Shown here: positions 10,505 through 22,143 of the stretch, one piece after another
Layout: every line of letters begins with the position of its first letter
Numbering within the stretch: the stretch's first letter is position 1
Assembly (NCBI RefSeq): GCF_026151205.1
Contig: NC_087080.1
Span: forward strand, 8,211,720 to 8,275,719
Direction: 5' to 3'
From: Bolinopsis microptera
Lineage: Eukaryota; Ctenophora; Tentaculata; Lobata; Bolinopsidae
DNA length: 64,000 nucleotides
Notes under the pieces: generated by a model
Told to the model about the DNA's origin: nothing
What the model saw: only the letters and a program-made list of their open reading frames with translations
Database searches by the model: none
Made by a program: the position numbers and the translations under genes

Positions 10505-13500
10505 TTAGAAGAATGACTGAAGTCCGGTTATGGCACGGCCAACTATCAGCGCGTGGATGTCGTGTGTACCTGAGGATGGAATTTGTTATTACCATGGTAA
10601 ATGTTGAACATTTAGCGAATAATTAACCTAGTCTACAAAGGGAATAAACTATTTTCATCTCCCCAATAAATGGACAGAAGTCATCATCGACCAAAAGCTC
10701 TGTCCTCAATCAGGCAGAAGATTTTCAACAGAGGATAAAAACAAACCTTCATAAGTGTTGACTGATTCGAGGTTCAGAACATGTCTGATAATGTGGTATT
10801 CGTCTGATATTCCGTTACCTGGATAATGACGTGATAAAAATAGAATACTATGCAATGTGGATAAGAGCAGACAATGCTAAAAAAGCATCACTGACATGTA
10901 CTGTTACCTATGTAATTACTGTTCATTGTTAGGACCGTCCTCTCAAGCCTCAGTGCCGATGTAAATAATAACTATAAGAAGACTCTGAGAGCACATTTCC
11001 ACCATTTTTCTCCCAAAACACGACTGTCCCAAGACCCAAAATGGCAATGTATTTTGGAAAGCATCTCTATCCAACTTACTCCAGTAGCAGGGAGGAGTTG
11101 AGTGTGCACTTCGATGTATAGAGTTTTTTGCTGCTGAATCGGGTTAAATAGGTCATTGGTAACTCAAAAAATCGAGGGCCGCATGTTGTGTCGCTAGTCC
11201 TAACCCTGTGGAGCCACGCCCATATTTCATATCAGGTGCGTATATGGGAAATATGTATCTCAGCTTCTGAAGGTCTTAGAGACTCAAAATTGAGTTTAAA
11301 ATGACCGCAATGCACATGTTTATATTGGTACTATGAAGGTCATGAAGGCCCAAAATGCTTATTTTTGGGAAAAAATCAAAAAAACCAATTTTCACTTGGG
11401 CGCGAGTAAAAAATCGACTCTTAGAAATTGAGTGAAAATCGAGTAAGCAGTTCAGTGTCTACAACATTTCTAAACACAGGGTCCTCTGTTAGGTCATTCT
11501 AAATCAGAATTGATAAAGTAATCAAATTCTATTAGTAGTTTCAACCCTGTGGAGCCACGCCCATATTTCATATTATGTGCAAATATGGGACATTTGTATC
11601 TCAGCTTCTGAAGGTCTTACTCTTAGAGACTCAAAGGTGGGCTTAAAATGACCGCAATGTACATGTTTATATTGGTACTATGAGGGTCATGAAGGCCCAG
11701 AATGCTTATATTTTGGAAAAATTCAGTAAAACCGATTTTCACTTGGGCGTGAGTAAAAATCGACTCTTAGAAGTTAAGTGAAATCGAGTATGAAGTTCAG
11801 TGTCTGCAACGTTTCTAAACACAGGATCCTTTGTAAGGTCATTCTGAATCAGAATTGATAAGGTACGCAAATTCTATTATTAGTTTTAACCCTAGGGTGC
11901 AAAACTCCTAAATTACCACCAGGCGCAAATATATAATGACTTTTCTATCTCGGCTTCTGAAGTTCTGAACGTTGTAAGGGCCTCTCTTTGAGCTCAAACT
12001 AACTACGATGGCCACATTTATATACTCTATAGTGATAAGTTTTTAAAAACTCATTAAAAACTGTTTTAACCTTCATGCATCATAAAGTAGTAACATCAAA
12101 CATGTACTTAATTACGGTATCTCTGGCTAAAAAAGTTTTATAGACATTTGCAGCACAGTAAAACGTTCAACATGAACACATTCGGATAACATTTATGGAG
12201 CAGCACATACCACCTGACTTTAATTTTGGTATAACTGCGAAAATACTCAGTTTCAGAAGCTCCTTCCAGCTATCTTAGGCTGCCTTGAGCTCCCTTTCTG
12301 GGGCTCTCTCCAGTACTGCTTGGCTATTATGGCTAATCAACTTGAATCCAACCTCATGTAGCAGAATCTACTTCTATAGCTTCCTTCTGCTAACTCCATG
12401 TCAACTCTACCCAGCTACCACCACCAGTACGTTATAATTTTAGATCTTTCTAGCAACCTCTGATATGAGTGCTACCTTTACATCTATCCAGCTACTATAC
12501 CACCAGATGGCAGAAACCACCAATTCCAGCTGTTTTCACCTACTTCGGCTACCTCTATTTAGCTACCACCAAGGTTCCTCCAACTTCTGCTATTCCTAGC
12601 AACCTTAGCTTAAGCTATTGGGCTACTTCTTGCCCTGTCTAGCAACCATCAGCAACATTTTATTCTGGTGTTTAGAGGTTGCTAGAAACAGCAAATTTCC
12701 TCTTCCTTAATGAGCTGGAAATTGTTGGATGCAGCAAAGATAGCACTCATATCAGAGGTTGCTAGAAAGATCTAAAATTATAACGTACTGGTGGTGGTAG
12801 CTGGGTAGAGTTGACATGGAGTTAGCAGAAGGTAGCTATAGAAGTAGATTCTGCTACATGAGGTTGGATTCAAGTTGATTAGCCATAATAGCCAAACAGT
12901 ACTGGAGAGAGCCCCAGAAAGGGAGCTGAAGGCAGCCTAAGATAGCTGGAAGGAGCTTCTGAAACTGAGTATTTTCGCAGTTATACCAAAATTAAAGTCA
13001 GGTGGTATGTGCTGCTCCATAAATGTTATCCGAATGTGTTCATGTTGAACGTTTTACTGTGCTGCAAATGTCTATAAAACTTTTTTAGCCAGAGATACCG
13101 TAATTAAGTACATGTTTGATGTTACTACTTTATGATGCATGAAGGTTAAAACAGTTTTTAATGAGTTTTTAAAAACTAAGCACTATAGAGTATAATAGAC
13201 CCTACGGTTCTTTACAGTTGGTATATAAATGTGGCCACCGTAGTTAGTTTGAGCTCAAAGAGAGGCCCCTACAACATTCAGAAGCCGAGATAGAAAAGTC
13301 ATTATATATATTTGCGCCTGGTGGTAATTTAGGAGTTTTGCACCCTAGGGTTAAAACTAATAATAGAATTTGCGTACCTTATCAATTCTGATTCAGAATG
13401 ACCTTACAAAGGATCCTGTGTTTAGAAACGTTGCAGACACTGAACTTCATACTCGATTTCACTTAACTTCTAAGAGTCGATTTTTACTCACGCCCAAGTG

Positions 13501-16500
13501 AAAATCGGTTTTACTGAATTTTTCCAAAATATAAGCATTCTGGGCCTTCATGACCCTCATAGTACCAATATAAACATGTACATTGCGGTCATTTTAAGCC
13601 CACCTTTGAGTCTCTAAGAGTAAGACCTTCAGAAGCTGAGATACAAATGTCCCATATTTGCACATAATATGAAATATGGGCGTGGCTCCACAGGGTTGAA
13701 ACTACTAATAGAATTTGATTACTTTATCAATTCTGATTTAGAATGACCTAACAGAGGACCCTGTGTTTAGAAATGTTGTAGACACTGAACTGCTTACTCG
13801 ATTTTCACTCAATTTCTAAGAGTCGAATTTTTACTCGCGCCCAAGTGAAAATTGGTTTTTTGATTTCTCCCAAAAATAAGCATTTTGGGCCTTCATAACC
13901 TTTACAGTACCAATATAAACATGTGCATTGCGGTCATTTTAAACTCAATTTTGAGTCTCTAAGACCTTCAGAAGCTGAGATACACATTTCCCATATACGC
14001 ACCTGATATGAAATATGGGCGTGGCTCCACAGGGTTGGGACTAGCGACACAACATGCGGCCCTCGATTTTTTGAGTTACCAATGACCTATTTCACCCGAT
14101 TCAGCAGCAAAAAACTCTATACATCGAAGTGCATACTCAACTCCTCCCTGCTACTGGAGTAACTATATCGGCCGATTCAACTACCAATTATTGTAGAGTT
14201 ACGTACGCGCGCACGGACTTAATAGTACCGTACGTACGTGCGCACGCGCGCAGGGCATTGTGCGCGAAATTGAAGACACCTTCGATACAATTTCTTACCC
14301 GCGCGCTACGTTTACGTATATTTAAATTTCTATGACTTAACCACGTGACTTCACGGATAAATCTAATGCATTGTGTTAAAATGCTCTACGATAAATAAAC
14401 CAGTTTAGAACAGAATTTAACTATGAAGGTATCTCATAAGCGAAACTATACGATCAGTCTCCGAATTTACCTCCTAAGATATCTCGACATTTTCTGGCGA
14501 TGTCCAGAGCGTTTCCACAATTGTTACGCTTCATCATCGATATCATTTCTGGGGCAGCCCTGTGATACAGATACACTGTTATTTAAGAACGAAGCAATAG
14601 AAATGAAACATGAACAGGATTCAGTTGGTGGTTGGTAGGAAAACATGCACGGCGGAAAATATTTTAGATTACGTTAAATAAGAATGAAAGGAAGAAAAGG
14701 ACTTCATCCTAGCTGAAGACGATTTACACAAGTATTTTGAAAGCTCCTGCTAATAAAATCCTTTCGCATCACTTATATGTTTTAAATATCACCCTCCAGA
14801 CTTCATTCTTTCGGTTATCATAATTTATCAATTTGAACACTGTCGAAAGTGATATAGAATGCAGATAATACATTGAATATCCTTTATAACGATAAAAAAC
14901 TGCACGATTATATCTGATTACTCACATGTTCTGATCTTTGAGTCGGCCAAGCTGCAAACATCCCTGTAGACCCAGTGCAATATCAGTAGACATATCTGTA
15001 AACTTCTTCTGAATCAACTGGTTCTTAGCCAGTGGTTTTCCGAACTGGCACCTGTCCAGAGAGTACTGCAGGGCCACGTCAAAACAGGCTTCAGCTGCTC
15101 CCATAGTTCCCCAGGCTATTCCGTATCTCGCATTGTTCAAACAACCGAATGGACCCTGGGTTAAGAAACTTCAAACTTTAGTTAGTTATTTACGTTAGTT
15201 TAGAAATTAGAATTATCATGAGTTTTATAAGATTTCAGGAAGGAACATAATAAAATAGTGGAGATGATGACGAAAATTGAAATCGGGCACATTTCCTTAC
15301 CCCTAATCCGTCAATTTTAGGCAGAAGATTAGCAGCAGGCACTCTGACATCGTCCATAGCTATCTGGCCCGTAACACTGGCTCGCAGTGAAAACTTGCCC
15401 TCAATCTTAGGTGTCGTCAACCCAGCCATATCTACGAGAAAGATGTTAACTGATGTAATTTTAATCTTTTACAATACCTCAAATTTCTTTGCTATCAACT
15501 CACTGAAGAATGAATGTACGACAAGAGATGGTTCTATCTGATAACCAATGCAAGGGTAAGCTGTTCAAGTGTATTATAATTAAATTTAAATTATAACAAG
15601 ACATATATACACGCAGAATCACATTATTTTCTAACAATAATAACTGATAATTACTGATGGTAACTATAGTAACTATATTAGTAACTATAGTAACTAGTAA
15701 CTAACCTCTCTCAACAATGAAGCCCTTAATCCTTCCTTCGCACTGAGCCCAGACTACAAACACGTCAGCTATTGGGGAGTTGCTGATCCTGAAAATTGAT
15801 TAATACACGATAAATTAGAGAGTATTATAAAGATAAAACTATTTATTACACAGTATTCTTTCCTCATCAACCATTATATTTTTTATCTTATTGAAAAATA
15901 CTCTGTGAAACCCGACAGTCGACATCACATAGAACCTAGCTTTTTAAGGGAGGATATAAAGATAATAAAATTAAAAATCTAAATTAGATTTTATTTCAAC
16001 GCTATAACTCGATTCAAACAATTGAACAATTAAATCAAATTTAATTATATCACTCCAACAGCAGCTGTTTCGCAGCGTCTTTCAAAAATCAGGGTCTAAA
16101 TTTCGTAAAAGTTCCGCTGATTCAGTCATGATTTTGTTTCTCGTTTTAATTCTAAGCCTTGATTTGGGAAGCTCAGAGAACGTGAAGCTCTCAATAAATG
16201 GGAAGTATTTAAACTATGTGGCTGAAGTGGTAGATAAGGTTTTTGTGGAGGGGTACGGAGCGACACTTGTTGGCAGGGAACTCCCTGGTGCTGAAGGTAA
16301 GACATTGTTTGATGGAACTCTTAAAATATTTAGCAGTACTAGTGAAATTTTCCCTTTTATCACCATTTCATATCTAATGAATGAAGGAAAAAAAAACCAT
16401 CAGCTGATTTAGATAATCCCACTTTTACTACACTACAAACAACACTTATCTTCAGGAACAATGTACAAGATACACAACCTAGTAATGAACGAGATAGACC

Positions 16501-18820
16501 TAGGTAAAAGCTCCGGCTCCCTCCAAAACGGCTCCATATCCCTCTCCCTTAACAACGCCACCGCAAGTGTCTCCGGCAGCTACGAAGCTTACACCTTCTG
16601 GACAACATATGGTAACCTTACCCTTGACATAGCCGGTTCTCTGCACCTTGACATCAGCGTGGCAGAAAACAACACCCTGAACATGACCAGCTGTACCGCT
16701 AACTACACCACAATGGACCTGGACCTCCAGAAGTCCTCAGTAAACTGGCTGGCTCCCATCCTGAAACCCACCATTGAAAGCACAGTACGTGATATACTGT
16801 GTGGGTTAGTGGACACGTACATGATAAACATCACCAACAACCTGATACGTGACATGCCCACCAAGATATCAGGAGAAGGGGGAGCTGCAAGTGTGGAGGT
16901 GGTAGGTATAGAGATAACACCAGCTACCATAGATCTGTCTGTACAGGTAGGGAAAGAAGAGAATGTGACCATCTCCGGGTTCACTTCAATGCACCAGGAC
17001 GTGTGTTTACAAACTAGAGAGGAAGTGGCGGGGAAACTCTCCAAAATATTCCTCCCCCCAGGTAAACTGTCTACCTCTCTCAACGTCATATCTCTACTGT
17101 ACGGAGAGAACACGGCTGGTAAGGACGATGTTAACCTCCGCATGACAAACAGCAAGTCGCTAAGAGTAGGGTTCGCTGCTGGCAACACTATTCTAGCATC
17201 CGCCTCAGTCGAAACTGACATCAGGGTTAAACACAAGGATTCCAGCGAGGAGGAGTCGCTAGGGAAGGTTGCAATGGGAGGTACGATATCAGCACGGTGC
17301 GACTACCCGGGGAGGAAACATGTGGCGCAGTATGCAGTTAACAAGCTCATACCTGGCAACACGTTTGTCAAGCTGAACGGGTTCAACTTGGCGACTACTA
17401 AGAGAGGTGTTGTGGGGTGCTCCATGATGAAGCTTAGAGAGTCATTTATTCAGGAGATTATCAGCAAGATGACTTCTTAGATTTTCATTCAAACTTGATA
17501 AACATGATTTAAACTGATATTGTCTTTCTATTTGTCGATAACGAGCAATTTTCCTAAATTGTACCTTGGGAAAGGCAGAAAACGAAATAAAAGATAAGTG
17601 CTAAAAAGAATAAGTTTTGTCATTCAAAAAGGTGATCTTTAAGGGAATGGCCCAGATAACTACTAAAACTAACCAAGTTTTGGTGCCGTTCATAACGTAC
17701 TCCCCAGTGCCACTATCGTACACTGCAGTAGTTTCCATGCTGGCAGGATCTGATCCGTGGTTGGGCTCTGTTAGACCAAATGCTCCAATAAACTCTCCGG
17801 AAGCTGCAGGGGATGGGATGGTTAGCGATTACTTTTACAGCAGCAGAGGATTTTTGGCCACGCAGTTTCATACATCGGATCATTTTGATTAAGTGAGAAG
17901 GTTAGCCGAGTAGAAGGGCCATAAATTGAAAAATGTAATTTAAATCAAACGTTCAAAACTACCATTCTTTATTTAATATGTACTGATATTTAAAATAAAC
18001 CCATAATGAGTACCTAGTTTTGGTATGTACTTGTCCTTCTGTTGCTCAGTACCGTACGCGTAAATAGGCCACATAACCAGGGAACTCTGAACACTCATGG
18101 CACTTCTGTATCCACTGTCCACCTGGTTAGAAAATAGAGAGTGAGAGCACTGTGCGAATATATTTAGAGAATAAAACGATCAAATCAACGAATTTGAAAA
18201 GACAAAAAAAGTAAAGTATGATAAAAGAACGAGTTGAAGGAATGTCAAATAACATATGTAAGGAATGACTCACTCTCTCGATCTCTCTAGTGATAAGCCC
18301 GTAAGCAACAGAGCTAGTCCCCGCACACCCGTACCCCTGAATAGTGGGCCCCAGAACCCCCAACTCTCCCAACTCCTTGAAGAAGTTCTTGTCGAATGTT
18401 TCGTTACGGAACTCTTGGGTAACACGTGACATGAGACGGTCCTGACTGTACTCATACATCTGGTCCCTGAGTCAAGTGTTACAGTTCAAGCGTTACTAAA
18501 TTCATCTTTAAACTTTTAAATGGAAAATGTGATTTTTAAACAGGCCAAAACGGCAAGGTGCTCAGAGATTTAAAATTCTAAGATAGTCGAGTCTGTCTCC
18601 AATGTTACAAAGTCAGAACATACCTGATCATCTTCTCCTCCTCAGTAAGCAAGCTGTCCAAGTTAAGAGGATCATCCTTGTTAAAAATGAGATAAGGTGA
18701 CTTGTACCTCTCAACCTTCTCTTCAGAGGGTGCTGGAGCGGTTGCTATGGTGAGCAGTCGGAATGTCCCCCGGCTAAGGGTGGGGTGCGTGGTGACCCTC
18801 TTAACTAGTTGCTGTGCCAT
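10505..18820 (-). CDS. GCDH: Glutaryl-CoA dehydrogenase, ten exons
   Basis: A mitochondrial flavoenzyme that oxidises and decarboxylates glutaryl-CoA to crotonyl-CoA in lysine and tryptophan breakdown. Coding exons from 5' to 3': 18624-18820, 18274-18466, 18014-18122, 17674-17803, 15706-15788, 15301-15431, 14926-15155, 14471-14559, 10747-10818, 10505-10569. All junctions are GT-AG and the frame closes at 432 residues (human about 438). Exon 1 is rich in basic, Ser and Thr residues, as expected of a mitochondrial presequence. Family signatures seen: [15 protein letters not shown] and NGTKTW (exon 4), [11 protein letters not shown] (exon 5), GKFSLRAS (exon 6), [11 protein letters not shown] (exon 7), [14 protein letters not shown] (exon 8), and NTYEG / [15 protein letters not shown] across exons 9-10 with the catalytic Glu of YEGTHD. 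Intron 4 holds an opposite-strand gene and intron 8 a 3.1-kb foldback. No break is seen, so it should be functional. Confidence 0.95.
11076..14162. repeat. 3.1-kb foldback inside GCDH intron 8
   Basis: Two arms of about 1.4 kb (11076-12479 and 12735-14162) are near-perfect reverse complements around a spacer of about 255 bp. Each arm also contains two tandem diverged blocks of roughly 340 bp, each opening AACCCTGTGGAGCCACGCCC (for example about 11209 and 11550), plus a more diverged third (about 11888). The tandem structure is mirrored in the other arm. There is no coding content. A transcript through this intron could form a very long hairpin. Arm sequences differ by scattered substitutions, so it is not an assembly mirror artefact. 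Confidence 0.9.
16128..17480 (+). CDS. BPI/LBP/CETP-family secreted protein
   Basis: Two exons, 16128-16296 and 16456-17480, join GAAG|GTAAGA to TTCAG|GAACA and give 397 residues. The first about 17 residues form a hydrophobic signal peptide ([17 protein letters not shown]). The N-terminal half matches the lipid-binding BPI1 domain: an early LPGAEGT segment, alternating strands, many N-glycosylation sites, and a conserved Cys pair (in MTSCTANYT and VRDILCG) that bridges the family fold. The second half would be the BPI2 domain; at 397 residues the protein is shorter than the usual 450-490. The family binds lipids, including bacterial lipopolysaccharide, outside the cell. The gene lies wholly inside intron 4 of GCDH on the opposite strand, and a 177-codon antisense frame over exon 2 is a shadow. 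Which subfamily (BPI, LBP or other) cannot be told. Confidence 0.8.
17586..17591 (+). promoter_or_regulatory. Polyadenylation signal of the BPI-like gene
   Basis: AATAAA about 105 bases past the stop codon, before the opposing GCDH exon 4 begins at 17674. Confidence 0.55.
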
Positions 18821-19290
18821 TACAGACCCTATTTTACGGTGGTTTGGTTAGGTTTTTAATTAGGTCTTTGAAACAGTGACATTTGAAGTAAATCATAAGC
18901 AAATTAAATTTTCATAGGAGCATAATATAATAATAATTGGTGGTCACACGATAACGGTTGACATTTAATGGATACATTTTGATAGGCAAGTAAGTGCCTT
19001 TAACATTTATAATTACGAATCAATACCAAGAATGAAACAAGATGCTGAATAAATAAAAAATATCAAAAATTCAGAGTCGTCAAAGCCATCAACGAATTCA
19101 GATCAAAGTTACGTGGATATCCTGTTTAGTTTTTTAAAATCTGAGAATTATGGGAAAATGGGAAGCAAACTATAATGTCAACCCTGACCAAAGTCAAGAG
19201 CTACAAAAGTGATTAAATACGACTGTAACTAAAATCCTCCTCCGTTGCAGATCAAATTTCAATAAATAAAGGATCCCACAACAAAGCCTT
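18821..19290. other. Intergenic between GCDH and RPL38
   Basis: AT-rich. It should hold the GCDH promoter and the short RPL38 3' end. No motif stands out. Confidence 0.4.
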
Positions 19291-19503
19291 CTATTTTATT
19301 TCTTTAATAGGAAGTCCTGGTGGTAGTGACTGTTTCACCTTATCAGCTTTTTCTTTATCCTCAACACAGAGCGTCCAAAGATAGTTGCTAGTTTGAACCT
19401 TGAACTTTGTTTTGTTTTTCAACCTCATTATCGTAACTGATTTGGCATCCTTCTTCCTGGTTTTCAGGAGGAAATCCTTTACTTCTCTGATCTGTTTTGG
19501 CAT
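19291..19503 (-). CDS. RPL38: 60S ribosomal protein L38 (eL38)
   Basis: A 70-residue protein of the large ribosomal subunit, full length for the family. [12 protein letters not shown] at the start, [24 protein letters not shown] and [11 protein letters not shown] at the end are all family positions. The coding part is one exon. TTTTAG directly before GTCATG may be a 3' splice site, so a 5' non-coding exon is likely, as in other animal ribosomal protein genes. The only nearby AATAAA overlaps the last two sense codons (19295-19300). Confidence 0.95.
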   Translation of the reverse strand: MPKQIREVKDFLLKTRKKDAKSVTIMRLKNKTKFKVQTSNYLWTLCVEDKEKADKVKQSLPPGLPIKEIK

Positions 19504-19722
19504 GACCTAAAATTAGTTTCGTGGTGAGCACACATGATAATAATAATATATTATTATATTAATTTGATCTATCATCTATACATTATACAAGTATACAATA
19601 GAAAAACTCGATATCTGAACTTTGCTAGTTACAAAATTATATACACGTTCCTAATGTTAAAGCAAGAGCAGTATTGAAATACTGAAACATACATGATTGA
19701 AGTTTAAATGAAGCAACGTGAT

Positions 19723-21180
19723 CTAGCCGTCTGTGCTTTGTAGCTCGAAGAAAGAAGAATTTTGGAAGAGCAAGGCTTCGTTACCCCAGGACACCCACCC
19801 ACTATTCAAACTTCTCGCAAACAGTTCCAAGAAATGAGGACCCTCTCCACTTTTATCCTCTTTAAGCTCGTGTATACTATTAGTCTTGTTCAGCTCAGAG
19901 TACAGAAATCCAAGGGGAGGTTTCCTTGAATGTTGTACACAAGGAATGCTGGCTAGGATTACTTTCTTTACTTTACATTTTTGTGAAGTACTTTTTACAG
20001 AATCTTGATCTTGGGACTTACTCGGATCACTTGAACCATCCAACTGACTATAAGGAAAAGATACCAGATTCTCAACATCTTCTGATGTCGGACCAACAGA
20101 GTCTAATTCAAAACTTGCCTTTCCCACAAGGAGCAGCTCATATGGTTTCTTATGAGGACTGATAAAGGGCACAACAGGTACCCCGCTGCTGGTGACCTTT
20201 AGCCAGAAACAAACTGTTATCAGCTCCAAGTTCCACCTCGGAAACAGCACCTTCAAAACATGTTGCACGTGGGCGGTGTTGTTTGTTACCCACATTCCGA
20301 TCATACCTTTATCATGTAGTAGACTCTTCACATCTATCTTATCAAACATGTACCCTACATCTTCATATGCTCTGTGTTTGGTAAACTGACAGGAAGAGTG
20401 AGGGGTAGAATGAGGGGTAGTTTGAGGGGTAGAATGAGGGGTAGAATGAGGGTTAGTTTGAGTGGAGAGCATGGTGTAGTGTTTACTTCTCTTTACTGAT
20501 TTGTTCGACCATGGTGGATCCATGACTATGAAGTGAAACTTTGATGAAGGAGCAAATGTGAGGAGAGAATTCACGTGAGAGATATCGGACATGAGGAAGG
20601 AGGAGTTAGGAGGTATTATGTAAGAGTTGTCTACACATTTGACGATGATGGTCCTGGCTGAAGAATTACTGACGTATTTGTTGAATATTCCGGAAGATTT
20701 AAGATGGATGTCAGCAGCCATGGTGCCATTGTTAGAAGAGATAACTTTCTGCGACAAAGATTTATTAAGCTGCACCGGAAAAGGAAGAATATCAGTACCT
20801 ATTATTTCTGTACACTGTTTAGCAAGGGTAGAGTTTTTAAAAGAAGGAACAGCCCCAGGTTCCAACCAATTCCATGTTTTGTAAACTTGCGGAAATGTTT
20901 TTCTCTTTTTACAAGTATGATCCGGCAGACTGTTAGAAGTATTCTCATCAGTCAGGATATCAGCACCACTACTGTACGGATACCCTAAATGTGTGAAAAG
21001 ATCCCGAAGATTACATTTTTCTGAATCTGCCTTAGTTTTGAAGTACTGTTTTGGCTGGTAGAATAGTCCCGGTACAGGGTGTAATAAAGAACTGTCCCCA
21101 TTTTTCCAAACTCTTGGTGCTGTTAGGGTCTGTCCGTGGTCTAATAGAATGAATCCTTCAGCTTTGAAAACGACTGACAT
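19723..21180 (-). CDS. METTL4: METTL4-like MT-A70 N6-adenine methyltransferase
   Basis: A 485-residue intronless frame; human METTL4 is about 472. The catalytic DPPW motif is at residues 221-224 within FHFIVMDPPWSNKS. Downstream come MIGMWVTNN, a PHKKPYELLLVGKA segment, KPPLGFL and near the end HFLELFARSL (about 449-458) with GWVSWGNEALLF, the order found in the METTL4 branch of the MT-A70 family. The family methylates adenine N6 from S-adenosylmethionine; METTL4 proteins have been reported to act on U2 snRNA N6,2'-O-dimethyladenosine and on DNA. An insert at about residues 245-265 is a low-complexity run of TPHS repeats, coded by GGGGTAGAATGA-type repeats at about 20398-20460. It lies 219 bp upstream of RPL38 in the same orientation. 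Confidence 0.9.
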   Translation of the reverse strand: MSVVFKAEGFILLDHGQTLTAPRVWKNGDSSLLHPVPGLFYQPKQYFKTKADSEKCNLRDLFTHLGYPYSSGADILTDENTSNSLPDHTCKKRKTFPQVYKTWNWLEPGAVPSFKNSTLAKQCTEIIGTDILPFPVQLNKSLSQKVISSNNGTMAADIHLKSSGIFNKYVSNSSARTIIVKCVDNSYIIPPNSSFLMSDISHVNSLLTFAPSSKFHFIVMDPPWSNKSVKRSKHYTMLSTQTNPHSTPHSTPQTTPHSTPHSSCQFTKHRAYEDVGYMFDKIDVKSLLHDKGMIGMWVTNNTAHVQHVLKVLFPRWNLELITVCFWLKVTSSGVPVVPFISPHKKPYELLLVGKASFELDSVGPTSEDVENLVSFPYSQLDGSSDPSKSQDQDSVKSTSQKCKVKKVILASIPCVQHSRKPPLGFLYSELNKTNSIHELKEDKSGEGPHFLELFARSLNSGWVSWGNEALLFQNSSFFELQSTDG

Positions 21181-22143
21181 CTAATAGGTACTGAAACAAT
21201 GATTTAGTGTCCAGAAGTTTGAGGAGCATAATATTAAACGTTAAAGGAGAAAGTTCAGAGCGAACGGTTTTTTAGTTTTTGGTCAAATGAAAGCAGTTAA
21301 AATCCAAGTATGTAGACTGAACAAGAGATTTGAGCTAGAATTAAAGTATACAAGTTTTATTTAGCTGATTTTATTTTAGCTGATGATTAATTACACAAAT
21401 GAATTTCTAGAATAATGTTTTGATCATACTAAATAAAAGAATAAGATCACTACAAATGCAATAGGCAGTATCATAATACCTATTGCAGTCACAAAACAAA
21501 TTTATTGATATATATAATGATAATTAACATTACGTCATTAGGTGAAATGCTGCTCATTATAATTAAATTCAATGAAATTTGAGCCACTTCGTACGTGGTG
21601 ATATATAATGAAACGTTTAAAATGTATAAAAAGTGTGAAATTTAAAATGTTCCCATATTTATTAAATGATTCAAAATAACCATGAAATCCCCGAATATTC
21701 ATTATGTTATTATATTAATATAATTATTATAGTTCATTGAAAAATAAAAATGGATAATTCATAGTAACATAAAATTATATTTAACTATCCTTTATTTCAA
21801 TTTATTCATATAAATTATAAGCACCCTAGGCCGGGTATGAGGATAAAAAAATGAAGAAAATCTATATTAAAAACTTTGAAACGATTGGTTTTTAAGCACG
21901 TATCTTCAATTCCTGTTAAAATGCATACTGCGAAGAGAAGAAGAGTACAGCAGACAACATAATATTATTTCAATAATTAAATTAGCTTAATAATTAATTA
22001 GAAACCCGGAAAATAAATTTCTAGTATTTAAAGTAATTTATAAAATTTAGTTCCCTTTCTATTAAAACCATAACTTTGTAAAAATAACACGAACGATAAA
22101 ATTAATTAATATCTGAATGATAGCAAAATTTGTGATATTATAT
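21181..22143. other. No gene seen
   Basis: Very AT-rich intergenic sequence upstream of the METTL4-like gene, with no open frame of note. Confidence 0.5.

Noticed and set aside
14160-14330. Alternating GCGC/CGTACG sequence near 14205-14265 as a regulatory element
   Set aside because: It is only a short alternating purine-pyrimidine run inside GCDH intron 8, with no further support.
16703-17236. 177-codon antisense frame
   Set aside because: It lies opposite the BPI-like exon 2, has no recognisable content, and the sense strand has clear family features.
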